This document shows positions 26,203 to 34,150 of a stretch of DNA of 64,000 nucleotides, in pieces. Below the pieces are notes generated by a model. The model was not told where the DNA came from. It worked only from the letters and a program-made list of their open reading frames with translations, and searched no databases. The translations under genes and the position numbers were made by a program. Source of the stretch: Chthonomonas sp. UBA1950 (GTDB lineage: Bacteria > Armatimonadota > Fimbriimonadia > Fimbriimonadales > Fimbriimonadaceae). How positions within the stretch are numbered: position 1 is the first letter of the stretch; each line of letters starts with the position of its first letter. The DNA is taken from NCBI GenBank assembly GCA_002336105.1, contig DDEQ01000041.1, positions 62,598 through 126,597 on the forward strand, read 5' to 3'.

Positions 26203-27230
26203 AAATCCAGTCCTACATGGACGAAATTAAGGTGCGGCTGAGAGGAAAAATTCCTCAAGACATTCTGGATTCGAGACTCCAGGAGTTAAGGTCGCACCTT
26301 CAGATGTCGGCCAAAGATTTGAATGTTGCGGGTGATGCAGACCCGGAAGCCACCGCCATTTCAAGGATGGGAACCGCTTCGCTTGTTGCGAACCAGATAT
26401 TGCGATCGCATCGAGGATACGACACGCAATCGCCTGGAAAGCTCTCTTCCCATGCAGGCGCAATTGCTTTCCTGTGCCTGGTTTTTTCAGCAGTCTTCAT
26501 GCCGTATTCCACGGGGCAGTCAAGCTCAACCACGATCTTGAAGTTCATTTGGTTGGCGTCCTCTTTGGTAGCAATCTGCACCGTTGTTTTGTTGGCATTC
26601 CGAACGCGCCGATGGTTTGCTTTGAACCTAGCCCTTTGGTTTTTGGTCCCGGTTTCATTACTTATCGGGCCTCGCATTGCGATCTCGCTGTCGAATCGTC
26701 CCAACCCGAATGAGATCAGACAGGTTAATCAAGCCTGGGAGCTTTCTCGACAATCTGCGTTCAAAAGACTGGAGGAGGATACGGTCATTTCGGAGGCATG
26801 GAACAAGCCTATCCCCCCGTCCGACCCGGCTATGTTCAAAGGTCCACATCCTATTCGAAGGCGTTCGACCGGCGTTGCGATGACTTACCTTCCACTCTCG
26901 CCGATAACCTTTGAAGTAATCACGCCTCATATAGCTCCGAGCTTTGGGCTTAGTTCTATGCCGCCTGAGCAGTGTGCTGAGGCATGGAAAAAATACGGGG
27001 ATTCGTTTCGTGCTCAACTACCGAATCGACGTTCGGCTTTAATGTCTGCAAAGGATTCGACTTACGGAAATGGCATTGTATCCCCCGAAGATGTCAAGTT
27101 CCTGTTAGCTACTGTTGCTTATTTTCTTGGGTGGTCGTTTGCTTGTAATGCTCTGGGCTTGGCACTCGGCAAGTTATCCGATGTTGTAGCCACCAGAACC
27201 AGCACCCAAGGGCCGTTTGGGAGAGCGTAG
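26199..27230 (+). CDS. HAAS-type membrane protein A
   Basis: The 343-residue protein begins with a HAAS-like helical domain (about residues 1-75): MDEIKVRLRGKIPQDILDSR and LQELRSHLQ, then RMGTASLVANQILRS. At least three hydrophobic segments follow (about 88-105, 115-130, 140-160) and another near 300-325; the large central part is soluble and unassigned. HAAS domains occur with PadR partners and membrane stress or development genes. It overlaps padR by ATGA and is followed by a clear paralogue two bases on. Confidence 0.8.
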   Translation: MKIQSYMDEIKVRLRGKIPQDILDSRLQELRSHLQMSAKDLNVAGDADPEATAISRMGTASLVANQILRSHRGYDTQSPGKLSSHAGAIAFLCLVFSAVFMPYSTGQSSSTTILKFIWLASSLVAICTVVLLAFRTRRWFALNLALWFLVPVSLLIGPRIAISLSNRPNPNEIRQVNQAWELSRQSAFKRLEEDTVISEAWNKPIPPSDPAMFKGPHPIRRRSTGVAMTYLPLSPITFEVITPHIAPSFGLSSMPPEQCAEAWKKYGDSFRAQLPNRRSALMSAKDSTYGNGIVSPEDVKFLLATVAYFLGWSFACNALGLALGKLSDVVATRTSTQGPFGRA

Positions 27231-27231
27231 T

Positions 27232-28236
27232 ATGGACATTTCAAATTATCTAGGATTGCTCAAGCGGTATTTGGGTCGAAAATTGCCGCAGGATATTCTA
27301 GATTCACGATTACGTGAAATTGAGACGCACCTTCAACAAGCGAAGCTAGATTCTGGCTCTGAAGAGAGGGCGACCGCTCGAATGGGATCTCCCAAAGTTC
27401 TGGCTCGGAAGTTAGTGCGTTCCGCCAAAGGGTACGACACCATCGCTACCGGAAGATTGGTTCGTTGGGTCGGTCCGATGCTTGGAGCTTGTCTGATCAT
27501 TCCCTATCTGCTTATGCAACTTGAGTTCATCGATCCAACTAAATACCAGCTCGACTACTATTCCATTTCTGCTTGGTCGTCTTGGATAGCGATTTTGACA
27601 TTAGGTGTTCAGGTTGTATTGACGCGAAGGTGGCTTGTCCGGGCATTGATTCCTTGGCTGGCTGGTGCTGTGGTGATCATGCTCATCGGAGTGTTTGGCT
27701 CTACGCTCTATTTTGTGCGCAATCCCACGATGGCAACGATCCAGGCTCATGCTTCCTACGTTAGATCTGAGCTACGGTCAATAGAAAGTGATCAGCGCTT
27801 GTTAGCCACATGGAATCGCGGTCAACCCCCAACCAAAAACAATCGGCCCGTCGGTCTTCTGAAATTGAGCACAGACATCGAGTCAAATACTGTTCTGCCT
27901 TTCATTCCCGTTCACATTTCAGGGCATTCAAAGAGAGATCCAGGGACTGAGCCTCAGTTCATGTTCGTTGAAATGACCCAACGTGACGCTGAGAGATCGT
28001 GGAAGGAATTCGGAAGTTCAGTTCAAAACGACCTGAACCTTCGACGTCAGCTTGTGAAACGAAAACCAGCGACAGATATTGATTTTGGCGCTGCGCTCGC
28101 GAGTTGCAGCATCGTTTTTGTTAGCGTCGTCCTTGGCCTGACCCTATGGGCAGGTTGCATCAATGGCAGCCTACTTCTGTTCCTTTCGTTCAAAGATTTT
28201 CTTCAACATCGGAGCTTCGCCAGAATCGCGAAATGA
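27232..28236 (+). CDS. HAAS-type membrane protein B, paralogue of the preceding gene
   Basis: The start at 27232 is two bases after the previous stop and has GGGAGAG at 27219-27225. A TTG 15 bases upstream is rejected. The 334-residue product repeats protein A: PQDILDSRLREIETHLQ, ARMGSPKVLARKLVRSAKGYDT, then similar membrane segments near residues 83-100, 110-125 and 140-160. The identity in the HAAS block and identical gene order indicate tandem duplication followed by divergence. It ends the PadR operon, just before a long hairpin. Confidence 0.8.
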   Translation: MDISNYLGLLKRYLGRKLPQDILDSRLREIETHLQQAKLDSGSEERATARMGSPKVLARKLVRSAKGYDTIATGRLVRWVGPMLGACLIIPYLLMQLEFIDPTKYQLDYYSISAWSSWIAILTLGVQVVLTRRWLVRALIPWLAGAVVIMLIGVFGSTLYFVRNPTMATIQAHASYVRSELRSIESDQRLLATWNRGQPPTKNNRPVGLLKLSTDIESNTVLPFIPVHISGHSKRDPGTEPQFMFVEMTQRDAERSWKEFGSSVQNDLNLRRQLVKRKPATDIDFGAALASCSIVFVSVVLGLTLWAGCINGSLLLFLSFKDFLQHRSFARIAK

Positions 28237-28241
28237 GTCCG

Positions 28242-28301
28242 TTGAGCGGCCCGCGTCACCTCGCCAATCAGGGGGGAATTGGTGACGTACGAGCCGCTCA
28301 A
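28242..28301. terminator. Long hairpin between convergent genes
   Basis: TTGAGCGGC (28242-28250) pairs with GCCGCTCAA (28293-28301), and inside it CGTCACC (28254-28260) pairs with GGTGACG (28281-28287). It sits 5 bases after the HAAS stop and 6 before the convergent PEP-CTERM stop. It probably terminates both transcripts. Confidence 0.55.
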
Positions 28302-28307
28302 AGTAGA

Positions 28308-29057
28308 TTAGGCGCTCTTCTTGCGTCGTCGAATCATCGCGATAGCACCTAAGCCCAATGCCGCCATTGAGGTTGGTTCTGGGACTGCCTGAACTTTAAC
28401 CTGAGCTAATTGGGTTGTATTATCCCATGCAGGCATTTGCTGCCAACTGTCCCCGACGCCTGGGATGACGCCGCCGTGGACGCGAACGAAAGCATTCGCT
28501 GGATTTTCTGCTGGGTTTCCGCTTCCACCAAGGAATCCGAGGTCTGCTGCGTTTTGAGTGTTGAGCTCGGTGCCAGCGTCCCAAGCTCGAGTGCCGTAGA
28601 TATCGAGCGTTCGTGAAGTTGCGCCCGATCCGTCGAAAAGTTTCCAGCCCAATGAACTTACAGATTCACCGATGAAGCCATCGTTGGTTTTGCCCAACAT
28701 GGCTGCAAATGAAAAGTAAGGGTGAGCAGCATCAGCATTGAATGTAACGGTTCGAGTTTGTCCCGGTAGAAGCGGAGACGCGCCGAGAACTCCATAAGTA
28801 CCGACACTTGAGCCAGCGGCAGAGGCGATGCCAAGCATCTCGACGGTTCTACCGCTTTCAGCGATGTTCTTGATGCCAGCAGAAGCGCTGCTTCCGAGGC
28901 TAAAAATGTCGAAGTTTGTGTCGCCAGCTGCGTAGAAGAGCGGGCTTAATGGCTGGGGGCCAGTATTGGTGATGGTGAGTTGAAACTGGTCAGCGTTTGC
29001 AGCTGCAGACGCAACAGCGAGAATGGCGAGAGGGAGTAGGCGATAAGAAATCTTCAA
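28308..29057 (-). CDS. PEP-CTERM protein with spondin-type domain
   Basis: The 249-residue protein starts at TTG with GAGGAG seven bases upstream and has a signal peptide (KISYRLLPLAILAVASAAANA). The body resembles the bacterial spondin domain: FQLTITNTGPQPLSP at the start, FNADAAHPYFSFAAMLGKTND in the middle, and a final NAFVRVHGGVIPGVGDSW region. The tail is the PEP-CTERM signal PVPEPTSMAALGLGAIAMIRR followed by KKSA, near-identical to the protein at 8.2 kb. Spondin domains are beta sandwiches at cell surfaces. No exosortase is nearby. Confidence 0.9.
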   Translation of the reverse strand: MKISYRLLPLAILAVASAAANADQFQLTITNTGPQPLSPLFYAAGDTNFDIFSLGSSASAGIKNIAESGRTVEMLGIASAAGSSVGTYGVLGASPLLPGQTRTVTFNADAAHPYFSFAAMLGKTNDGFIGESVSSLGWKLFDGSGATSRTLDIYGTRAWDAGTELNTQNAADLGFLGGSGNPAENPANAFVRVHGGVIPGVGDSWQQMPAWDNTTQLAQVKVQAVPEPTSMAALGLGAIAMIRRRKKSA

Positions 29058-29181
29058 TTTGATTCTCCTCGACGTTGAAAAGCGAACGTCAATCCTCGTA
29101 GGTAACGAGATTTCATTGAGTTCCCACTGTTTTTAATCTTGCTTTTTTTGCGGGGTTAGGACATGCTGAACGCAGTTAGTT

Positions 29182-30483
29182 ATGTTCAAATCCTCTGCTC
29201 TCGCGTTAGCGTCCATCGCGGTTTTGGTGGGCTGTTCTAGTAATGGTTCCAAAACTGCAGCTGGTAAGAACCTGGAAGTCGTTGCTTTCAAAGGCGGTTA
29301 CGGAATCGACTTTTACCAAGCTGCTGCCAAGGAGTTTTCAGCAAAACATCTTGGCGTTCAGGTCAGCGTTGACGGTAACCCGAGAGTGTGGGAGCAGATC
29401 CGTCCTCGAATGATCGGCGGAACGCCACCCGACCTCATGCTTCCGGGTTGGGGTTTTGATCACTGGTCGGCTGTCGAGGAAGATCAGATTTTACAGCTTG
29501 ATGCAGCTCTAGACTCCACCGTCGAGGGCGGCAAAAAGTGGAGAGATACCTTCGAGCCATCGTTGTTGAAGATGGGTCAAAAGGACGGCAAGCAATATAT
29601 CCTTCCTTATTACTTCAACGTTCAGGGATGGTGGTACGACCCAGGCGTGTTCGCAAAGAACGGCTGGACGGTTCCAAAGACATACAACGAGTTTTTGGCT
29701 TTATGCGAAAAAATTAAGGCAAAAGGGATCGCTCCGATGACTTTCCAGGGCAAATATCCTTATTACATGCTTTGGGGCATGTTGTTGCCTTGGGCGCAGA
29801 GCGTCGGCGGCACACAGGCTGTTAATGATGCCCAAAACCTAGTCCCAGGAGCTTGGAAGTCTCCTGCTATCTTGCAGGCTGCCAAGATGATCAAAGAGAT
29901 CAACGATAAGGGCTACTTCCAAAAAGGTGCCGTTGGCATGACCCACACCGAGAGCCAAACTGAGTTCTTACTGGGACATGCCGCGATGATCCCTTGCGGA
30001 ACTTGGCTGGAGTCAGAGATGAAGAACGTTATGCCTCCTGGCGCAAAGATGCAGTATTTCATGCCGCCTGTCGTCAATGGTGGCAAGGGCGATCCTTCCG
30101 CGATTCTGATTAGCATTGAGCCTTGGATGGTTCCTTCGGCGGCAAAAAACAAAGATCTGGCGATTGATTTCTTTAAGTACATGACTTCGCCAGAAAAGGC
30201 TAAGCAGTTCGTCGCAGAGAAAGGCACTTTAGTGGCAATCAAAGGCAGTGATGAAACTAAGCTTCCTGCTTCGTTGACTAAGCCAGTCAAAGCCTTCAAA
30301 TCAAGCAAGACCGTCTGGGCCTTTATGGTGCGAGAGTGGTACCCGGCTTTCGAAACGGAAGTAGAGAATGCGCTGACCGCGATGCTCAACGGACAAGCAA
30401 CTCCCGAAGCGTTTTGCGACAGGGTTGAAGCGGCTGCCGAGAAGCTGCGGAAGGACGACCAAATTCCCAAGCACAAAGTCTAG
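29182..30483 (+). CDS. ABC transporter sugar-binding lipoprotein, family 1 (orphan)
   Basis: The 433-residue protein has a lipoprotein signal peptide with the lipobox LVGC (Cys18 in VLVGCSSNGSK), so it is anchored to a membrane. The rest is a family 1 solute-binding fold: WEQIRPRMIGGTPPDLMLPG, YYFNVQGWWYDPGVFAKNGW and a hinge region, typical of binding oligosaccharides or glycerol-type sugars. No permease or ATPase gene adjoins it, so it must work with components encoded elsewhere, or has another role. A strong inverted repeat follows the stop. Confidence 0.92.
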   Translation: MFKSSALALASIAVLVGCSSNGSKTAAGKNLEVVAFKGGYGIDFYQAAAKEFSAKHLGVQVSVDGNPRVWEQIRPRMIGGTPPDLMLPGWGFDHWSAVEEDQILQLDAALDSTVEGGKKWRDTFEPSLLKMGQKDGKQYILPYYFNVQGWWYDPGVFAKNGWTVPKTYNEFLALCEKIKAKGIAPMTFQGKYPYYMLWGMLLPWAQSVGGTQAVNDAQNLVPGAWKSPAILQAAKMIKEINDKGYFQKGAVGMTHTESQTEFLLGHAAMIPCGTWLESEMKNVMPPGAKMQYFMPPVVNGGKGDPSAILISIEPWMVPSAAKNKDLAIDFFKYMTSPEKAKQFVAEKGTLVAIKGSDETKLPASLTKPVKAFKSSKTVWAFMVREWYPAFETEVENALTAMLNGQATPEAFCDRVEAAAEKLRKDDQIPKHKV

Positions 30484-30510
30484 GTACAAATCGCAAAACT
30501 CACCCTAATG

Positions 30511-30543
30511 AACAGCTTTAAGCCTCCGAAACTTAAAGCTGTT
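30511..30543 (+). terminator. Perfect 12-bp hairpin ending 4 bases before the next start
   Basis: AACAGCTTTAAG (30511-30522) and CTTAAAGCTGTT (30532-30543) form a perfect stem with a 9-base loop. It follows the sugar-binding gene and probably terminates it. Its end is only 4 bases before the next ATG, so it may also affect that gene's translation. Confidence 0.65.
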
Positions 30544-30547
30544 TCTC

Positions 30548-32431
30548 ATGTTCGAGTTCGGCGTTCGAGTGGTGTTATCGGCAGGCGTGGTCTTTGTGGC
30601 TTCGGCTTTTGGTTATGTGCCGTTTGAGCTTGCATGGAAAGTTGCTCTGTGCCAAGTATTGTTCGCTGCGTTTATCACTCGACTTGAAGAGAAAGGGTTT
30701 CGCAATCAAGGCACAGCAGGATTCATCGCTGCCGCTGATTCACTTGCAATTTCGGTCATCTTGGCGGGGGCCAATTGTTTAGGCATGCTCGCATTTCTCG
30801 TGCTCGTGCCGATAGCGGATGCGGTCCGAAGATTCGGTTCTAACACTCTGTACATGACTCCCCTGGCTGCAGCTTCTATTTTGGGAAGCCAGGCGATGTT
30901 CTTCGGAACGAACATTCCGCCCGCCGGGGTCTTGTTGCAGACATGCGGTGTTCTCTGCGTGGGATTTCTCATCTCAAGGGCAACCGTCGTCATTCCTGAA
31001 GAGGAGCCCGTGATTGAGCAGGCAAAAGTCGAACAGAGCGACGGCTTTCTTGAGCTACGCGAAAAGTACCGAAACCTTCGAGAAGCTTACGTTGAACTCG
31101 AATCGAAAAGCAAACAAGACCGTGTCTCGGCGCTACTGGGTTCCTGTCGAGATATCGCAGGATCGGGTTATTTCACGTCGTTAGCTGGAAAGATCGCGGA
31201 TCTCGGCGGAGTGAATAGCGCGGTGCTCTACACTGTTGCCGGATATGACTCCTCGCTGGTTGTGAGAGCCACACACGGGGACATTCCGGAGGCGTCTGCA
31301 ACGGCTGGACTCGATGTGGATGTACGCGAAGCTACAACTCGTCTGAGGAGCGATTCTGAACGGGCCGTGGCCGCGCTTCGTTCTGATGGCGATTTCGCGA
31401 ACGTCCCGCTTCTATTTGGCGGAAAGGTGATCGGTTTGGTCAGCTTATCTGCTGATAACCCAAGTAGCGTACAAGGCGCTCGACACGTTGTTGAAGATGC
31501 TGCGCCCATCATTGCCGGCTTGGTTAGCGAGGGATTACGAAGAGAAGACTCCGACCGCCGACTTCGTGAAGCAGAACTGCTGTATGACCTTGCTAGCCTC
31601 GAAGGTGGGGCGCACAGCACTCTGGAAATTGGAAGACGTTTTGTTGCGGATATCCGTGAAGCGTTGCAAGCCGATCATGTAGCGATTTGGCTGCTCGAAG
31701 GTGACGAAGTTGTTTGCTTAGCTCGTGAAGGACGAGACCTACGAATTCTTGAGGAAATGAGTTTCGCTGCCGGTCACGGGGTCAATGGCTGGGTGAAGTC
31801 CGGCGCGCCAGACCTGAACCTATGCGATGTCAGAACAGATTCACGTTTCCCAACGAGTCTTGGACTTCGCCATCGAATTGGTAGCTTTTTTGCATCACCC
31901 ATCGGCGACGGTAAACATATTGAAGGCTTTGTCACCGTTGTGACAGATCGAGTCGGCGGACTAGACCTCGGAGCGAGTCCTATCATGTCAACTGCTTGTC
32001 ATGAGTTGGGTCATGCCTTGTTCCGCGCAAAAGGCCTGCACGGAATCATGAATCCCGGGCAGTTCAAGTCTGCTATGAACGGACAGTCTGGAGCCATCGT
32101 CATTCTCGACCCAATCCGACGAGACGAAATTGCTTCTCAGCACGGAAAGCCAGCCTATACACACATGCTGAGAAAACTGACTCGGCGGATTCGAACAATG
32201 TTGCCAACGGATGCATCGCTTTGTCGAAGACCTACCGGAGACTTTATTGCGTTTCTTCCAAACGTGGCAGAGCAATTTGCCACAAGCTGGGCGAACGAAG
32301 CTGTTGCGGCAGCGACGATGATGGATATCCGAACTCCTGATGGCAGCGTTCGTATCCCAGTAGTTTTGCGGGCAAAGGTGGCTGTTATTGATCCGCAAAA
32401 CGACCAGCTTTCTGCGGAATTAACAGCCTAA
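30548..32431 (+). CDS. Membrane-anchored GAF-domain sensor with degenerate GGDEF domain
   Basis: The 627-residue protein has several hydrophobic segments (about residues 1-147), a coiled coil (about 165-195), two GAF domains (about 200-330 and 345-480) and a C-terminal region (about 510-620) that follows the GGDEF pattern. The signature there is RRPTGDFIAFLP (560-571): the GG is lost and the glutamate is missing. It therefore probably cannot make c-di-GMP, and may bind a ligand or act as a signalling partner. No start-proximal ribosome site is visible, because a hairpin ends 4 bases upstream. Confidence 0.75.
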   Translation: MFEFGVRVVLSAGVVFVASAFGYVPFELAWKVALCQVLFAAFITRLEEKGFRNQGTAGFIAAADSLAISVILAGANCLGMLAFLVLVPIADAVRRFGSNTLYMTPLAAASILGSQAMFFGTNIPPAGVLLQTCGVLCVGFLISRATVVIPEEEPVIEQAKVEQSDGFLELREKYRNLREAYVELESKSKQDRVSALLGSCRDIAGSGYFTSLAGKIADLGGVNSAVLYTVAGYDSSLVVRATHGDIPEASATAGLDVDVREATTRLRSDSERAVAALRSDGDFANVPLLFGGKVIGLVSLSADNPSSVQGARHVVEDAAPIIAGLVSEGLRREDSDRRLREAELLYDLASLEGGAHSTLEIGRRFVADIREALQADHVAIWLLEGDEVVCLAREGRDLRILEEMSFAAGHGVNGWVKSGAPDLNLCDVRTDSRFPTSLGLRHRIGSFFASPIGDGKHIEGFVTVVTDRVGGLDLGASPIMSTACHELGHALFRAKGLHGIMNPGQFKSAMNGQSGAIVILDPIRRDEIASQHGKPAYTHMLRKLTRRIRTMLPTDASLCRRPTGDFIAFLPNVAEQFATSWANEAVAAATMMDIRTPDGSVRIPVVLRAKVAVIDPQNDQLSAELTA

Positions 32432-32490
32432 TCGTAACGGACTAGCAATATTACAGACCACCATTTGAGCCATTTTAGCGATACATTACA

Positions 32491-32507
32491 TTTCCGGTAG
32501 CCGGAAA
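32491..32507. promoter_or_regulatory. 7-bp inverted repeat beside the ribosome site of the TPR gene
   Basis: TTTCCGG-TAG-CCGGAAA is perfect and lies directly before GGAAAGGA (32510-32517), the ribosome site. It could be an operator or an RNA hairpin controlling the start. Confidence 0.35.
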
Positions 32508-32519
32508 TCGGAAAGGAAT

Positions 32520-33080
32520 ATGAAGAGAATGAAAGGAAACACCGAGACCGGACGACAGAACAGAACGAATGTTCACCTCTGTCACTTGCGAGCAGAGCAC
32601 GCAAGAAAATGCGGACAGCCGATGAACGCCGTCCAACTTGCAAGCGAAGCGCTTCGGGTTGCTCCTTACCACCTCGGGCTTCTAGAAACGTTGGCCAAAT
32701 CTCAGTGGCAGGTTGGGCAACACCGAAACCTTCTCGGCACATTAGACCGTCTGATCACCATCAACCCGTATGAGGTGGGTTACCACGCACTTAAAGGTGC
32801 AGCGTATCAGTGTTTGAGCCGCTTCAAAGAAGCGATGGAGAGCTATCTGCGAGCCAAGGAGATGCCGGAAGCCGCATTTGCGCTTGCCGAGCTTCAAGAG
32901 TGGCAGGCTTACGTGATGGCAGAAATGGTGCGAGAAGACCCCGTGCTTCGAGCAAGATACCATCGTGACGCTGCCGCTGCCTGCTCAAGCGTAGGTTTTG
33001 CCTTCGTAACAACCGAATACACTGCAAACCAGCCTAGGATTAATCCTTCGTCAGCGGTCGTTACTGCCCGGCCATCGTAA
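32520..33080 (+). CDS. TPR-repeat protein
   Basis: The 186-residue protein has tetratricopeptide-type helices (about residues 20-130), with AEHARKCGQPMNAVQLASEA, LETLAKSQWQVGQH and ALKGAAYQCLSRFKEAMESY. There is no signal peptide or enzyme motif. TPR repeats mediate protein contacts. GGAAAGGA lies 2 bases before the ATG. It stands 88 bases after the GAF gene on the same strand, possibly in one unit. Specific function unknown. Confidence 0.78.
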   Translation: MKRMKGNTETGRQNRTNVHLCHLRAEHARKCGQPMNAVQLASEALRVAPYHLGLLETLAKSQWQVGQHRNLLGTLDRLITINPYEVGYHALKGAAYQCLSRFKEAMESYLRAKEMPEAAFALAELQEWQAYVMAEMVREDPVLRARYHRDAAAACSSVGFAFVTTEYTANQPRINPSSAVVTARPS

Positions 33081-33184
33081 TAGTGGATATCTAGATCACC
33101 ATATTATTGCTGAATTTTTGTAACAATGCGACTTGCCCCATCCAGGTTGTGCTGTTTTTCTCTGGTTATTACAGCTACTGAATA

Positions 33185-33190
33185 TATAAT
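33185..33190 (+). promoter_or_regulatory. -10 element directly before a GTG start (leaderless promoter candidate)
   Basis: TATAAT ends 6 bases before the GTG at 33197, so transcription would begin at or very near the start codon. No Shine-Dalgarno sequence precedes the GTG. Confidence 0.5.
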
Positions 33191-33196
33191 GTTGCT

Positions 33197-34150
33197 GTGA
33201 GGGAGTTTGAGATCTCTAGGCGACAGTTCTGTCACTATAGCGTTGGTGTACTAGCCAGCGCATCTTTACCATTTGGGCTGTACCCGAAAATCCCTCATGA
33301 CTTTGCTTCGGACTTTCGATCAATCCATTCAGATATTGCTCTGGCAAACTCAGGCATGAACCCGCCAAGTTTTGTCCATGAACTCAAGAATGGAAATCGA
33401 AAATCGCCTGTGCCTAACCTCTCCCCTGTCGTAAAGAAGATGAGCCAGGCGCGTTCGTATCGACGAAAATCACAGCTTGAGAGCGGAACAACCACCGCCT
33501 TACGAAATGCAAAGCGTGCTTACAGTGAATTGCAAAACAAGTATGAATCCTTATATGAGAAGTACTCGGAAGTGAATGAAGAAGTTCGAAACCTTAGTTC
33601 GGACATAGAAAAACTCCAAGCAACAATAACATATCTTCTTGAAAAGATGACCACATCCACTGATTTTCTCGGTGAACAACACAGCGATCGGCAGTGGGAA
33701 AATTGCGACACGTATAACAATTCTTTCTTCACCCTGATTCCTAAATGGACCCCTAACCTCGTAGATTTCAATATCAAAGTGTTGGCCCCGCACACGGAGA
33801 CATACTGTGTTCTGCCTGGCCCTTCCGCGTGGGGTCTGAGGTGCCTTTTTGATATACTTATGGATACAGAAGGGATTACTTACGGCGAATGTGCATCGAT
33901 GTTGTATCCGGTAGAGGACTTGAAGGTTCCTTCCGGTAATTTCCAGCACTCATACAGGCGGGGACATGTATGGCGAACCTCATCTAACGCTGAGGTTGTG
34001 ATTAATTGGAGTACTAAGATCGACGATGGGGGGAGAAATGTAGTGGGTTACCTAACATTTACTATGTATCAAGGGCAGGCAGTTGTTGTCAAACCAACTA
34101 CTATCTCGGTAGACACTTGGGGGCTTCGTGAGACTCAAAAAGATACATAA
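33197..34150 (+). CDS. Tat-type exported coiled-coil protein of unknown function
   Basis: The 317-residue protein begins EISRRQFCHYSVGVLASAS, an S-R-R-x-F twin-arginine motif followed by a hydrophobic core, so export in a folded state is likely. Residues about 100-151 are a coiled coil with heptads (RAYSELQNKYESLYEKYSEV). The C-terminal half (about 160-317) is an unrecognised globular region with several aromatic residues. GTG is the only reasonable start. The next gene overlaps by 23 bases, suggesting a functional pair. The segment is more AT-rich than its flanks. Confidence 0.62.
   Translation: MREFEISRRQFCHYSVGVLASASLPFGLYPKIPHDFASDFRSIHSDIALANSGMNPPSFVHELKNGNRKSPVPNLSPVVKKMSQARSYRRKSQLESGTTTALRNAKRAYSELQNKYESLYEKYSEVNEEVRNLSSDIEKLQATITYLLEKMTTSTDFLGEQHSDRQWENCDTYNNSFFTLIPKWTPNLVDFNIKVLAPHTETYCVLPGPSAWGLRCLFDILMDTEGITYGECASMLYPVEDLKVPSGNFQHSYRRGHVWRTSSNAEVVINWSTKIDDGGRNVVGYLTFTMYQGQAVVVKPTTISVDTWGLRETQKDT

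Noticed and set aside
30548..32431. HELGHALFRAKGLHGIMNP at residues 485-503, which recalls a metzincin zinc site
   Set aside because: The spacing is not HEXXH-x-x-G-x-x-H, and the motif lies in the linker helix between a GAF domain and a GGDEF-like domain of a cytoplasmic signalling protein. Chance resemblance is more likely.
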